Source: Victivallaceae bacterium (GTDB taxonomy: Bacteria; Verrucomicrobiota; Lentisphaeria; Victivallales; Victivallaceae). From it: 54,425 nt of DNA. Where the stretch lies: NCBI GenBank assembly GCA_021647315.1, contig JAKIUY010000016.1, positions 1 to 54,425 of the forward strand, given 5' to 3'. The position numbers and the translations under genes are program-made. Of this stretch, positions 1-9,215 are shown in pieces. How positions within the stretch are numbered: the stretch's first letter is position 1; the number at the start of each line of letters is the position of its first letter. Below the pieces are notes generated by a model. That model was not told the origin of the DNA, did not search any database, and saw only the letters and a list, made by a program, of their open reading frames with translations.

Positions 1-769
1 TTTTCAACTAATATTCAATTCCCAATGCTCAATTTTCAATTTCAAAGTTTTTTTCTTCACTTCATCTGTTGGATATTCCGTGTGCGATATTGGATATTCA
101 ATTTTTTCCTATTTCGCACGAGTCATTAAGTTTTGTAATATTTTTGATTTAATCTACTGTTTATAATTTGTTACTGCAACATTACAGATAAAAAAACAGG
201 AAAATTTAATATATGCTGTTGAAAATAGGCTCAGCACAATTATATTGCGCAAATTAACTCTTAAATAGTGTTTGGTTTGAGACGAAATGGAATGTTCAGA
301 CAATGAATATTATAGAACTTAGCTCCTAAGTCGCAAAGTTCTGTCATTTTTGGGACACTTGAAACCCTTTATAAAAGCGTTTTATCGTAAAAAAAGTCTC
401 GAAAAACGAAGTAACAGTTTAAATTTTTTCCGCTTCCGTAGCAACGTAGTTGCGGAGTTTGAAGCGGCATCTGACTTCAGGTGCCACCTGATTAGGATTA
501 CTGATATGATCTTTTTTGACAGCGCATGGGATTGTGATACCTCACAGGAAGTTACTATCCACTCGTTCTATAACTACGCCATGAGACTTGCTGTTTCTGG
601 CTGACGCTGCTTGAAAGGGCGGCAATTTATTTGTGCACCCTTTATCTTCATTTTTTATACCTGGATATTTATTGCAATCTCCAACCATACTCTTTAGTGA
701 CATAAAAATATAAAAAATTTTAGCCACGAAAAACACTAAAAGCACGAAATTTTATAAGGAATAATAATT
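1..769. other. Gene-free left end with decayed repeats
   Basis: I see no convincing gene here. The stretch is AT-rich. It holds one copy of repeat family B (331-488) and, near 720-750, the CACGAAAAACACTAAAAGC type of dispersed repeat common in environmental genomes. Positions 150-200 also resemble 8990-9050 (both carry AATCTACTGTT and later AAAAAAACAG), which suggests a further decayed repeat. An 84-codon open frame at 350-604 lies mostly within repeat B and is not credible as a gene. Confidence 0.6.
331..488 (+). repeat. Repeat family B, copy 1
   Basis: This shares a segment order with 43087-43213: a CGCAAAGTTCTGTCATTT-like start, GACACTTG, CGAAGTAACAGTT, CCGCTTCCGTAGC and GGAGTTTGAAGCGGCATCTG, ending in TTCAGG. 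The inner part CCGCTTCC...GGAGTTTGAAGCGG can fold back on itself. Function unknown. Confidence 0.6.
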
Positions 770-1780
770 ATGAAAGCAGCTGTTATAAGAACAAAAGGAA
801 CAGTTAATATCGAAACCGTACCGGCTTTACCGGCATTGGATGATTATCAGTGCAGGTGCAGAAATCTCTATGCATCTGCCTGTACTGGTACTGATCGTAA
901 AATAGTTAATAACAAACTACCGTGGGGCAGCAAATTCCCCGCCATTCTCGGTCATGAAGTGGTCGGAGAAATCATCGAAGTGGGTGATATGGTCGCCAAT
1001 TATGTTGTCGGCGATATTGTCATGCGTCCAGTATATGTCTATCCCGGTGAACAGGTCAACGGTCTGAATGCCGAGTTCGGTGGTTTTTCCGAATATGGGG
1101 TTATTACCGACAAAGCAGCAGTCGAAGTGGCTGGACTTAGTGATAAATATAACTCTTATGCCCAGTTCCAAATGACGATTCCCCGCACCTGGCGTGACCG
1201 CCCGGAAGCGGTACTGCTTATTACCATGAAAGAGACTTTCAGCTGGATCAATGCGCTTGGCCCGCTTTATGGCAAAAGAGTCGCGGTTATCGGTGCCGGA
1301 ACTGTCGGCATGTTTTATCTTAAATTTGCAGCAATGATGTGTGCGAAAGAGGTTGTTGCTGTCGCTCGGAGCGGGGCAGGGGCTGAACGGGCTTTGGCAT
1401 GTGGTGCTGACGCATTTGTCGAGCTTGGCAAAGGTGAAACTCCGAAAGGAACTTTTGATCTGGTGATTGATGCCGCTGGTGTGATGAATAAGATCAATGA
1501 TTTTACGCCCTGGGTCGCGTCGGGCGGGACCTATGCTGTATATGGTGTAAGTGACAGTATGGCGGCAACGATCAATGCTTTCGGTTCAGGGATTAATTTT
1601 GCCTTCCATTCGCCGGCCGAAGCTGATCAATTGGTCCATGACACCTGCGTATCTCTGGTTGATAAAGGTATTATTGACCTTAAACAGTTCCATTCATCAG
1701 TTATGAGTTTTGATGAATTGCCTGAAGGTTTCAGAAAAATCGATACCAAAGAAGAGTTTAAACCAATCTTCAAGTTCTAG
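770..1780 (+). CDS. Zinc-type medium-chain alcohol/polyol dehydrogenase
   Basis: This is a 336-residue medium-chain dehydrogenase/reductase, probably cytoplasmic and NAD(P)-dependent. The N-terminal GroES-like domain carries Cys38, Thr41 and the His62-Glu63 pair of the GHE motif, which fit the catalytic zinc site. The four-cysteine structural zinc loop seems to be missing. A Rossmann nucleotide-binding segment (VIGAGTVG) lies near residue 175. The start follows a clear AAGGA site. The next gene on the same strand is an aldo/keto reductase and the one after is a possible carbohydrate-active enzyme, so oxidation of a sugar or polyol is likely. The substrate cannot be read from the sequence; quinone-oxidoreductase or sorbitol-dehydrogenase activity are alternatives. 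Confidence 0.85.
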   Translation: MKAAVIRTKGTVNIETVPALPALDDYQCRCRNLYASACTGTDRKIVNNKLPWGSKFPAILGHEVVGEIIEVGDMVANYVVGDIVMRPVYVYPGEQVNGLNAEFGGFSEYGVITDKAAVEVAGLSDKYNSYAQFQMTIPRTWRDRPEAVLLITMKETFSWINALGPLYGKRVAVIGAGTVGMFYLKFAAMMCAKEVVAVARSGAGAERALACGADAFVELGKGETPKGTFDLVIDAAGVMNKINDFTPWVASGGTYAVYGVSDSMAATINAFGSGINFAFHSPAEADQLVHDTCVSLVDKGIIDLKQFHSSVMSFDELPEGFRKIDTKEEFKPIFKF

Positions 1781-1798
1781 ATTTGTTAAAAGATTGTA

Positions 1799-1887
1799 TT
1801 TTTGACAGGATGAACAGGATGAAATAAAAATCTTGTCAATCTTGTTAGTCCTGTCTAATAAGTTCCGGTGAAGCCGGTTATATTTAA
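1799..1887 (+). repeat. Repeat family A, copy 1
   Basis: This begins ATTTTTGACAGGATGAACAG, has a central run ending CCTGTCT, and closes with GTTCCGGTGAAGCCGGTTAT. The last part is a short CCGG-nnn-GCCGG hairpin. The same order of parts occurs at 15333-15463, 28664-28801 and 29015-29131. It sits between the dehydrogenase and the reductase genes. Confidence 0.7.
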
Positions 1888-1963
1888 ATAAATATCAGTA
1901 TTTTGGTTTTATAGAAAATGATTCTGTCACCAATGATTCTGACCCAAAAAAGAGAAATAAATT

Positions 1964-2938
1964 ATGTTAAATAAACGTACCCTGGGCCGTACCGGCCTGC
2001 AAGTTTCTGAACTCGCCCTTGGCGGGTTATTCATCAGTTCACACGGCACTGACCGAGCTTCAGCTACTGAAGTAATTAAACGTGCTTGGGAACTCGGGAT
2101 TAATTACATTGATACCGCGCCTGGCTATTTAGATAGTGAAGAGGTGCTGGGTGAAGCATTGGCAAAAATTGATGCTGATTTTATTATTAGTACTAAATTT
2201 GGCTATAAACCTGAACCATTCGAACCGCAAAACAAAGCATTCCTGCAGAATGCCCTGACCCAGAGTTTGAATAACTTGAAACGTGATAAGGTTGATATTC
2301 TGATGATTCATGAGCCGGATCGCCATGATGATCCTGATTTCATGGACTGGTGGACTGATAAAGAAAATTATGATGGTCCGATCATGGAAGTGCTCGCGGA
2401 AGCTAAAGCGCAGGGGAAATGTGGCTTTACCGGCCTCGGCGGAACTACGGCTTACGAAATGGCCAATGTAATGAATGCCGGCAATTTTGATGTGATACTG
2501 ACCGCATTCCAGTATAACGCATTGTGGCGTGAAGCTGAACATGAAATTCTACCGGCGGCAGCCAGACACAATATGGGGATTGTCTGTGGCTCGCCGCTTC
2601 ATCAGGGTAATCTCGCGACTCAATATGTGGATGATGTGATCAACAAACCTGCTAAATGGCTCAGTTCGCCGCGACGCAAACAGTTTACCAGACTTTATGA
2701 ACTGGTCAATGATTTGAAAGTTGGGATGCCAGAATTGTGTCTGCGGTTTATCTTGTCCAATCCTGATGTCTCAACTGTACTGTCAGGAGTAAAAAGTATT
2801 GCTGAACTCGAAAGTAATGTCGCTGCTGCCGAAAAAGGGCCGTTGAGCGCAGAAATTATTACTGAGATTAATGAGATCGCCGCCATGGTACCGTTCAAAC
2901 CGTACCTCGAACCGTTGGCGTTACCGTTTACGGGATAG
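1964..2938 (+). CDS. Aldo/keto reductase
   Basis: A full-length 324-residue aldo/keto reductase, an NADPH-dependent TIM-barrel enzyme of the cytoplasm. All four members of the catalytic tetrad are visible: Asp50 and Tyr55 in IDTAPGY, Lys78 in STKFG and His116 in LMIHEPD. The N-terminal RTLGRTGLQVSELALGG is typical of the branch that includes sugar and aldose dehydrogenases. It lies about 180 bp after the zinc dehydrogenase, with a repeat between, and about 185 bp before a 580-residue enzyme on the same strand. Together these suggest a small carbohydrate-oxidising gene set. The exact substrate is unknown. Confidence 0.88.
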   Translation: MLNKRTLGRTGLQVSELALGGLFISSHGTDRASATEVIKRAWELGINYIDTAPGYLDSEEVLGEALAKIDADFIISTKFGYKPEPFEPQNKAFLQNALTQSLNNLKRDKVDILMIHEPDRHDDPDFMDWWTDKENYDGPIMEVLAEAKAQGKCGFTGLGGTTAYEMANVMNAGNFDVILTAFQYNALWREAEHEILPAAARHNMGIVCGSPLHQGNLATQYVDDVINKPAKWLSSPRRKQFTRLYELVNDLKVGMPELCLRFILSNPDVSTVLSGVKSIAELESNVAAAEKGPLSAEIITEINEIAAMVPFKPYLEPLALPFTG

Positions 2939-3123
2939 TTGGAAGTTAGGAACCACTTAAAAATAAATTGGATAATTTTGCGCTGGAAGCGGACTGCTAG
3001 TCAAGGCACGAAAGTGTTTGCATAGTAGAATTATATAAATATTTTCGTAACGCAGAGTAGCGGTTCGTAGTCAAGCAAAAATTCTAAGTTATTTTTTTGT
3101 TAACTTTTATAAGGTAAAAACTG

Positions 3124-4866
3124 ATGATTAAAATATGGCGTTCGCCTTATAGTGCTTTTGGTGAATCTTCGGAAAAACCGAATGATTTGCTGGATGAAAC
3201 CGTTACCGCTGATGCGGTTTATACTGACGATGTTTTAGCGGGAATCGCTCAAAGCGGTTTCAATGGTATCTGGTTGCATGGTCTATTGCATCATCTGGTA
3301 TCTGAAGACCTTTTCCCTGAATTAGGGTATAATGCCGCGATTCATCAGGGAAAACTAGGCAAGCTGATTGAACGGGCGGCTAAACATGGCATCAAAGTTT
3401 ATATCTATATGCAACCGCCGCGGGCATTGCCGGTGGATAATCATAAGTTCTGGGATAAACATGCTGATGTTGCCGGACAAATTGAAGAGGTCCCAGGTGA
3501 TGATGATGCCGAAGCTTTTAAAGTTCAATCAATGTGTACATCCACACCACAGGTAAAACAATACCTGAAAACTGCTACCGGTAAATTGGCCGCGGCTCTG
3601 CCCGGACTTGGTGGAGTTATTCTGATTACCGCGTCTGAATATCCCGCGCATTGTGTTGCCCGGCGGGGCAGGGTACTCGGTGCTTTCGGCGAAATTGAAT
3701 ATATGCCAGTCGATTGTCCACGGTGTGTAGAACGCCAGCCGGAAGATATAGTCGCAGAGGTTATTACTCTGGTCAGAGACGGCATTCGAAGCGTCTCTGA
3801 TACAATGGAAATTATTGCCTGGAACTGGTCATGGAGCTTTTATGTCGACGCCCCGTGTGAAGAGGTGATCTGTCAACTGCCCAAAGATGTTATTTTAATG
3901 GCAGGCTTTGAACGTGGTGGTAAAAAAGATATCTTAGGACATGTTGATGCCAAAATTGATGAATATTCAATCTCTTATGCTGGACCGTCTGAACAGTGTC
4001 GCGAGTCATTTGAGTTGGCACAAAAACATGGATTACGCTGTTTTGCTAAACTTCAATTTGGTACTACTCATGAATTGGCAACTGTACCGAGTTTGCCGTT
4101 GATTGGTAATCTGTTTCAGAAAACTGCTTTTATTAAACAGCAGAACCTGTCCGGTTTTATGGGCTGTTGGAACTTCGGTAATATGATTACCGCAAATACC
4201 GCCGCCTTTAACTGGTTTCTGTCGACTGAAGCTCCATTGGAAGCTGCTGAAGCATTGTCTCTTTTTGCTGAACGTTACTTTGACGGCGGTGACAGTGACA
4301 AAGTTGTCACTGCCTGGAAGATTTTCGCTGAAGCGATGAATAGTTATCCATTCTGTATCCCATATCTCTATGCCGGACCAACCAACTATGCACTGGGTTT
4401 TATTTCTCACCCTGCGCCGTTGAATGATAAAAGTGCGGGGCGTGCATGGTTGATGGATGAGCGTGGCGATGACCTGTCCGGCGCGATTGCTGACTTTTCG
4501 CTGGATGAAATAATTGCCGGTTTTGAAGCCGTTGCCGCTAAATGGCGTGATGGTGCAGAGCTGTTGAAACGTGCTTTAAATGGTCTGGACAGTGAACATG
4601 CAACGACAGAAATTGCCAATGCAGAAGTTTGTGGCGGTGCCTTCCGGAGTACCTGGAATCTGTTTAGGTTTTACAAACTCCGTCTTGACTGGGATGAAGC
4701 AAAACTACCTGCCTATAAAGCGATCAGTGCAGATGAACTTGATAACCTTAAACATGTATTGCCTTATGTCGAACAGGACAAGCGGTTCGGGTATCATTCT
4801 GAGGCGCATGGTTATATGTTCGATGCAGAAATGATCCGGAAGAAAATCGCAATGCTGGCTGATTAA
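3124..4866 (+). CDS. Unrecognised 580-aa enzyme, possibly TIM-barrel
   Basis: I do not recognise a named family with certainty. The N-terminal half reads like a TIM-barrel carbohydrate-active enzyme: GFNGIWLHGLLHH is followed by KLGKLIERAAKHGIKVYIY, the usual pattern of a strand and helix that address a glycan, and later by GVILITASEYPAH, which could hold a catalytic acid. The C-terminal third is helical. There is no signal peptide, so it should act in the cytoplasm, perhaps on an imported oligosaccharide. A good AAGG ribosome-binding site sits 9 bp before the start. The neighbours (dehydrogenase, aldo/keto reductase) fit sugar catabolism. An unclassified glycoside hydrolase is the best guess. 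Confidence 0.6.
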   Translation: MIKIWRSPYSAFGESSEKPNDLLDETVTADAVYTDDVLAGIAQSGFNGIWLHGLLHHLVSEDLFPELGYNAAIHQGKLGKLIERAAKHGIKVYIYMQPPRALPVDNHKFWDKHADVAGQIEEVPGDDDAEAFKVQSMCTSTPQVKQYLKTATGKLAAALPGLGGVILITASEYPAHCVARRGRVLGAFGEIEYMPVDCPRCVERQPEDIVAEVITLVRDGIRSVSDTMEIIAWNWSWSFYVDAPCEEVICQLPKDVILMAGFERGGKKDILGHVDAKIDEYSISYAGPSEQCRESFELAQKHGLRCFAKLQFGTTHELATVPSLPLIGNLFQKTAFIKQQNLSGFMGCWNFGNMITANTAAFNWFLSTEAPLEAAEALSLFAERYFDGGDSDKVVTAWKIFAEAMNSYPFCIPYLYAGPTNYALGFISHPAPLNDKSAGRAWLMDERGDDLSGAIADFSLDEIIAGFEAVAAKWRDGAELLKRALNGLDSEHATTEIANAEVCGGAFRSTWNLFRFYKLRLDWDEAKLPAYKAISADELDNLKHVLPYVEQDKRFGYHSEAHGYMFDAEMIRKKIAMLAD

Positions 4867-4897
4867 AATCAATTACTACGTCAAAAATCATGACATT

Positions 4898-4917
4898 CCG
4901 TAGGTTAAAACCTACGG
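4898..4917 (+). terminator. Perfect hairpin after the 580-aa gene
   Basis: CCGTAGGTT and AACCTACGG form a 9-bp perfect stem about 30 bp after the stop codon, followed by a moderately T-rich stretch. It may end transcription of the preceding genes, or may simply be one of the palindromic repeats common here. Confidence 0.4.
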
Positions 4918-4970
4918 CTATTATTGTTTTACCCTGCCGGATAATTTTTAGTGATAGTGATTGATATCTT

Positions 4971-5061
4971 ATACCGTTTTGCGATCTAAAAGCTATTAAA
5001 GAGCTGCGCAGTTGAGTTTAAACAGGCGCAGTAAACTAGCTAAAAGAATGCACTTGTGTAT
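4971..5061 (+). repeat. 91-bp palindromic element (family D), copy 1
   Basis: This is one of three nearly identical 91-bp units (the others are 46771-46861 inverted and 50259-50349). It starts ATACCGTTTTGC and ends GCACTTGTGTAT. The two halves pair as an imperfect palindrome: ATAC/GTAT, TGC/GCA, AGCTA/TAGCT and CTGCGC/GCGCAG. It differs from copy 2 at two bases near the loop. It abuts the 3' end of a relic toxin gene on the minus strand. Confidence 0.9.
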
Positions 5062-5200
5062 TAGTTGAGTAATTAATATGCTGTCATTCTCTATCTTATA
5101 CACAATTCGATGAGCACTATCAATTCTTTTGCAGGCATTAATTTTTCATAACTGGTATATCCAGGGCTTTGAAGCACACTTTTCGCAAATCTGCTGAATG
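5062..5200 (-). pseudogene. RelE/YoeB-type toxin relic
   Basis: Read on the minus strand, about 5139 to 5062 encodes KRIDSAHRIVYKIENDSILI, which fits the C-terminal core of RelE/YoeB/Txe mRNA-cleaving toxins (consensus near RRIDxxHRLVYxI). The preceding stretch encodes SPGYTSYEKL in a different frame, so the gene has a frameshift, and no full-length frame or antitoxin gene is present. The reading frame runs directly into the 91-bp element, which therefore lies at or in the toxin's 3' end. The family call rests on this short motif only. Confidence 0.5.
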
Positions 5201-5240
5201 TTTAAATGTACCATCCTGAAGCTGGATTTGTTACTCCGCA

Positions 5241-6119
5241 TTATTTTTTATCTTTAATCAGTGGTTCCACATGGACGGTTGCATTGATGCACAGTTCGTC
5301 ATAGATTGCTGTCTCTATTTTTCTGGTATAACTGTGAGTTGTTTTTAATGGCAGATCCCCGTTCAGCCGAATATGAAATGTCAGTTCGGTATGAGTTCCG
5401 TAACTGTGAATGTGTAGATGGTGGGTTGCAATATTCATGCCGCAGCATTGGTTACATATTTCATTGATACGCTGTTCTAATTCTATTTCAGGCGGTTGCC
5501 CCAGTAACGGATCAGCGGCCTGTTTGATAATATCGATTGCGGCATAAAGAATAATTATAGCAATCACAATTCCCAGGACTCCGTCAATCCACCAGAAGTA
5601 GCTGCTGAAAAATATTCCGAGCAGAATAACTGCTGAAGAGAGGGCATCACTGCGGTGGTGCCAGGCATCGGCTTTGACTATTGTCATGCCGGTCTGCCGC
5701 GCCACCATAAAAGCATACTGTGCCATCACCTCTTTAATAATTATCGATATGACCATAATAATAATAGCTGCGGTACCATATTTGGCTGTTTCCCCATGGT
5801 AAAGGTGAACTGCACCCTTGATCATAAATTCTCCGGCTATCACTATCAACAGCGTGCCGATAATTAAACTGGCTATTAATTGCGCCCGACCGTGACCGAA
5901 CGGATGTTTTTCATCGGCGGGTTTATTTGCGGTCCGGATACCGAACAGCATGATGATAGAACTGATTGAGTCGGAGATCGTATGCCAGGCATCAGCGACG
6001 ATAGCCACTGAACCGCTCTGCACGCCGATGATAAATTTTCCGGCAGCCAGCAACACATTGCCGCCGATTGAAACCCATCCGGCAGTGGCAGCTGAACTCA
6101 TTGATTGTTTGTTATTCAT
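5241..6119 (-). CDS. Cation diffusion facilitator metal transporter
   Basis: A 292-residue inner-membrane antiporter of the CDF family, which exports divalent metals such as zinc or iron in exchange for protons. Six hydrophobic segments are visible. The two metal-binding HxxxD motifs are present in VADAWHTISD (Asp43, His46, Asp50) and KADAWHHRSD (Asp151, His154, Asp158). The loop KHPFGHGRAQ and a C-terminal cytoplasmic domain with HHLHIHSYG and HVEP are also typical. It begins 45 bp after the ligA stop on the same strand and could be co-transcribed, but no functional link is obvious. The metal cannot be assigned. Confidence 0.93.
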   Translation of the reverse strand: MNNKQSMSSAATAGWVSIGGNVLLAAGKFIIGVQSGSVAIVADAWHTISDSISSIIMLFGIRTANKPADEKHPFGHGRAQLIASLIIGTLLIVIAGEFMIKGAVHLYHGETAKYGTAAIIIMVISIIIKEVMAQYAFMVARQTGMTIVKADAWHHRSDALSSAVILLGIFFSSYFWWIDGVLGIVIAIIILYAAIDIIKQAADPLLGQPPEIELEQRINEICNQCCGMNIATHHLHIHSYGTHTELTFHIRLNGDLPLKTTHSYTRKIETAIYDELCINATVHVEPLIKDKK

Positions 6120-6164
6120 AGTTTTTTCTTTTCCAAGCTGGGGCCTGGTGTTCCCGGGGGGCTG

Positions 6165-8078
6165 TTAAAAATCAAAGTTAAACTCAACCTCAACCTGTTG
6201 TGGTGTTTTGTCCGATGAGTCCGATGGGACTGGTGCCGATATGTCTGTTACTCCTGGATTTTCCAGCCATTTTTCTAGGGCGACAATCTTGACACCTGCC
6301 TTGGCGGCTTTGGTTAGTTTGCCGCCGCCCGCCTCCGGGTTCAGGGCAATTAACAGAGTCAGCTCCTTATTCACGGCTGAAACAGGTTCGAACCCACCCT
6401 GACGAGCCATATTTTCATAGAAACTGCGTTTCTCCGGCATTTTTCCGGTGAAACAGATGGTTGGTTTAGCTGTTCCACCCTTAGTTTGTTTGACATTAAC
6501 GCAACTGCTCAGTTCAGTCAGAAATTCTGCTTGAGCCAGCAGTTCACGATTCAGGGCTTCAGCACGTTCTGGGCCGATGCCGTTGATCTCGGAAAGCTGT
6601 TCAACTGATAAAGATTTAAGTTCATTCAGCGTATACTCTGCCAGAATCATTTTGGCGATATTCTTGCCGATATTTGGAATATTCAGTGCCGCCAGTAACT
6701 GGGAATCGGTTACATTGCGGGCGGTATTGATCTCTTTAAGCAGATTATCTGCCGACTTTTCCTTGAAGCCTTCCAATGTAAGAATTTTTTCTCGGGTAAG
6801 ATCAAAAATATCTTTCAGATTGCTGATCTTCAAGCTTTGCATCATCCGGCGGATATTGGGTTCGCCAAGGCGTTCGATACCGATACTCTTAACCGCCGCC
6901 GTGAGGCGTTGAACCTGCGTTTCAAAACATTCAGGATTATTGCAGCATAGTTCAGGACCACTGCGGATCAATTCATGTTCACAACATGGACAGTGGATGA
7001 TCATTGCGTCGCGCCGTTCTTTGCCCGGCATTGAACTGATGATATATGGAATGACATCACCGGCGCGTTCGACCACCACCCGGTCACCGATGCACAGCGC
7101 TTTATCGATAATATTCTGGGCGTTATGCAATGTGGCATGCCGAATGGTAATGCCGCCAATATCGACCGGTTCGATTTCCGCTACCGGTGTCAGGCAGTTT
7201 TTGCCGAAACTCCATTCGACATTCAGTAACGTGCTTTCCCGTCTGATACCGCTGAATTTAAAGGCAATTTGACTGCGCGGATGATGGGCTGTATTACCGA
7301 GCGAAGCTCCATATGCGCTGTCGCCGAATTTAATTACAATGCCGTCCATAGGGTAGGGGAGTTGTTCGATTTCTTCAATAATCTGCGGCCAGCGTTCGCG
7401 TAGTTTTGCATAAGTGACCTCATAAGAGATCATTTCGTAGTCAACCAGAGTTAGTTTTGCCTGCTGTCGGCGCATGTCACTGATATCTTTCAGTCCCATA
7501 ATGCCGGCCACCGCATTGCGGGAGTTTTTATATTTCCCTCCGCCTTTGCGGGTGATATTAGCATAAAGCGTGGAAAAATCATCGTTACGAATCACAATTT
7601 CACCGCGTACTGGGCGGTTTACCGGGCCTTTATAGTCTTTGGCTTCTAATTCAATCAATGGTAGTTTGTCAGAAATATTTTCACCGTTGAATCCGTCACC
7701 GCGGGTTGCCAGAATACCGTTGCTGTAGTTTGCAGAGATACCGTCATATTTAGGCTGAATGATAAAAAGTTCACTATTTGAACGGATATATTTATCCGCC
7801 CAAGTGATAATTTCATCCAGCGAATATGCTTTATTCAGTGATAACATCGGTTTCGTGTGGGTGACCTTACCGCTGCTTTCAACCTGAGGCGCGTTTACTG
7901 CATTTACCAAAGCATGTTCAGGATTTAAAATTTCCAATTGACGCATGAATTCATCATAACGTTCATCGCTTATTTCCGGTTCTCCCTGTTCCCAGTAACG
8001 CTGGTTGTGATATGCAATTATCTTTGTCAGCTCTGTTTCGCTGAGCAGGTTTATATCAGTTGGATCGTTGTTTGTCAA
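6165..8078 (-). CDS. NAD-dependent DNA ligase LigA (divergent)
   Basis: Seals nicks in DNA using NAD+. The domains are in the usual order: Ia (HNQRYW...ISDERYD, about residues 20-45), adenylation domain with nucleophile Lys110 in KYDG, OB fold (LTPVAEIEPVDIGG), four-cysteine zinc finger (CPCC...CCNNPEC), helix-hairpin-helix repeats and a C-terminal BRCT domain. I chose a TTG start at 8078 (637 aa) because AGGGA lies just upstream and the start then falls 19 bp after the upstream gene; the first ATG, at 8162, would overlap that gene. The sequence is divergent: the usual GRTG before LTPVA is replaced by GKNC. It could be a second ligase paralogue. Confidence 0.88.
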   Translation of the reverse strand: MTNNDPTDINLLSETELTKIIAYHNQRYWEQGEPEISDERYDEFMRQLEILNPEHALVNAVNAPQVESSGKVTHTKPMLSLNKAYSLDEIITWADKYIRSNSELFIIQPKYDGISANYSNGILATRGDGFNGENISDKLPLIELEAKDYKGPVNRPVRGEIVIRNDDFSTLYANITRKGGGKYKNSRNAVAGIMGLKDISDMRRQQAKLTLVDYEMISYEVTYAKLRERWPQIIEEIEQLPYPMDGIVIKFGDSAYGASLGNTAHHPRSQIAFKFSGIRRESTLLNVEWSFGKNCLTPVAEIEPVDIGGITIRHATLHNAQNIIDKALCIGDRVVVERAGDVIPYIISSMPGKERRDAMIIHCPCCEHELIRSGPELCCNNPECFETQVQRLTAAVKSIGIERLGEPNIRRMMQSLKISNLKDIFDLTREKILTLEGFKEKSADNLLKEINTARNVTDSQLLAALNIPNIGKNIAKMILAEYTLNELKSLSVEQLSEINGIGPERAEALNRELLAQAEFLTELSSCVNVKQTKGGTAKPTICFTGKMPEKRSFYENMARQGGFEPVSAVNKELTLLIALNPEAGGGKLTKAAKAGVKIVALEKWLENPGVTDISAPVPSDSSDKTPQQVEVEFNFDF

Positions 8079-8097
8079 TGGTTTTCCCTGAGTTAGT

Positions 8098-8841
8098 TTA
8101 TAATTTTTTGAACAATTCTTTTGGAATGTTTTTCTGTGAAAGTCCTGCTTTGGTTGTATCAAAATCTATGACAGAACGCCAACCCGGGCCGTAAAATTTT
8201 ATTTTAGTAATTAGCCAGATATCATCTATTTTAGTAAAGTCAGACACTTGGAGGGTTCGATATGGGGTTTTGGCTTTGGCTTTGATCCATTCGACTTTCA
8301 TTGGGAAGTAGTATGCGGAACTTATATAAAGGCGCACTTTTTCTTTTTTGTCAGGGGCTGTCAATTCAAAAATCCGGCAATTAAGGGTTTTCAGTGAGAC
8401 TTCAGGCAGTTCACGGATAAACTGCCAGTAGATGAAACTCATTGTCAAATCTTCGGGTTTTATCCCGTATTTAGCTAGAATTGGCTTTTTGTACCCGGTT
8501 GGATTATGAGGAATAATTGTTGTCGCTGAATTTTTAGTGGAATACTCCTGTCCAACCATATAAGACTGGGTATTGTCAACAATAACCTGGGCCAGGGTTC
8601 GGTTACGGGAAAAGAGGATGCCCAGGTAGAGCGGAACAGATTCCGTTGGTTTACCGCGTCGGCGGTGGCTTATTTTTCCAGTGAGCATGGACCAGGTCTT
8701 ACGCCCTGCCGGACGGCGCACCCGGTTGAGAAAATTAAGTGATGATATTTTTTCAGCCCCGTAACTTAATCCCATAATTGAAAACAGCAGTAAAACTATA
8801 ATCAATCTGGATTTTTTCTTCAGATAACTAACGGTATTCAT
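8098..8841 (-). CDS. Secreted LolA-like protein
   Basis: A 247-residue exported protein: lysines, a hydrophobic stretch (LIIVLLLFSIMGLSYG) and a likely cleavage after YGA. The rest is beta-rich. The pattern CRIFELTAPDKKEKVRLYIS...FPMKVEWIK...YRTLQVSDFTKIDDIWLITKIKF resembles the outer-membrane lipoprotein-sorting (LolA-like) families of PVC bacteria, whose members bind lipid or lipoprotein in the periplasm. I preferred the ATG at 8841 over the one at 8853 because AGGA precedes it at proper spacing. It sits 19 bp upstream of ligA and may share its transcript. Family assignment is moderate. Confidence 0.6.
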   Translation of the reverse strand: MNTVSYLKKKSRLIIVLLLFSIMGLSYGAEKISSLNFLNRVRRPAGRKTWSMLTGKISHRRRGKPTESVPLYLGILFSRNRTLAQVIVDNTQSYMVGQEYSTKNSATTIIPHNPTGYKKPILAKYGIKPEDLTMSFIYWQFIRELPEVSLKTLNCRIFELTAPDKKEKVRLYISSAYYFPMKVEWIKAKAKTPYRTLQVSDFTKIDDIWLITKIKFYGPGWRSVIDFDTTKAGLSQKNIPKELFKKL

Positions 8842-8853
8842 GGTTTTCCTCAT

Positions 8854-9215
8854 CTAAACTTTTTTTATTAAGCAGCCACTATATATTACAATCTGGCGGT
8901 GAATTTATATTTACACCTGGAAGTCGCCTGTTTAAAACAACAAAGTGAAACTACTAGCACACACCCTTTTCGAATAGCGTCTAATCTAGTAATCTACTGT
9001 TCAAAATTGACTCCTGCAAACTCTCATCTAAAAAAACAGAAAAAGTTTAGCTACTGGATAAGCTGAAATAATTACCTCATTCAGTTTTAATCTGTTATTC
9101 AGCTTTTTTTTTTGCTAATTTGGCATATATTAGGACTTGTTTTTATATTATGTACAGTTAAGATTACCGAAAAAATGGACTGAAATCTACCCGTTACGGG
9201 TATGTTTTTATAATT
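8854..9215. other. Intergenic region with a repeat arm
   Basis: No gene seen. At about 8957-8986, GCACACACCCTTTTCGAATAG followed by CGTCT matches one arm of the large palindrome at 27653-27784. At 8911-8925 the string CCTGGAAGTCGCCTGTTT resembles an end of repeat family E. The right end carries the hairpin described at 9189-9201. Confidence 0.5.
9189..9201 (+). promoter_or_regulatory. ACCCG/CGGGT hairpin before a start codon
   Basis: ACCCGTTACGGGT lies 15 bp before the ATG at 9216. The same 13 bases, preceded by a similar GAAA-T-TT/CT context, occur at 13158-13170, 18 bp before the pseudopilin ATG at 13189. It may be a leader hairpin or a protein-binding site; equally it may be a small repeat. 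Confidence 0.35.

Noticed and set aside
350..604. 84-codon open frame
   Set aside because: Most of it is repeat B, it has no ribosome-binding site, and no protein feature is visible.
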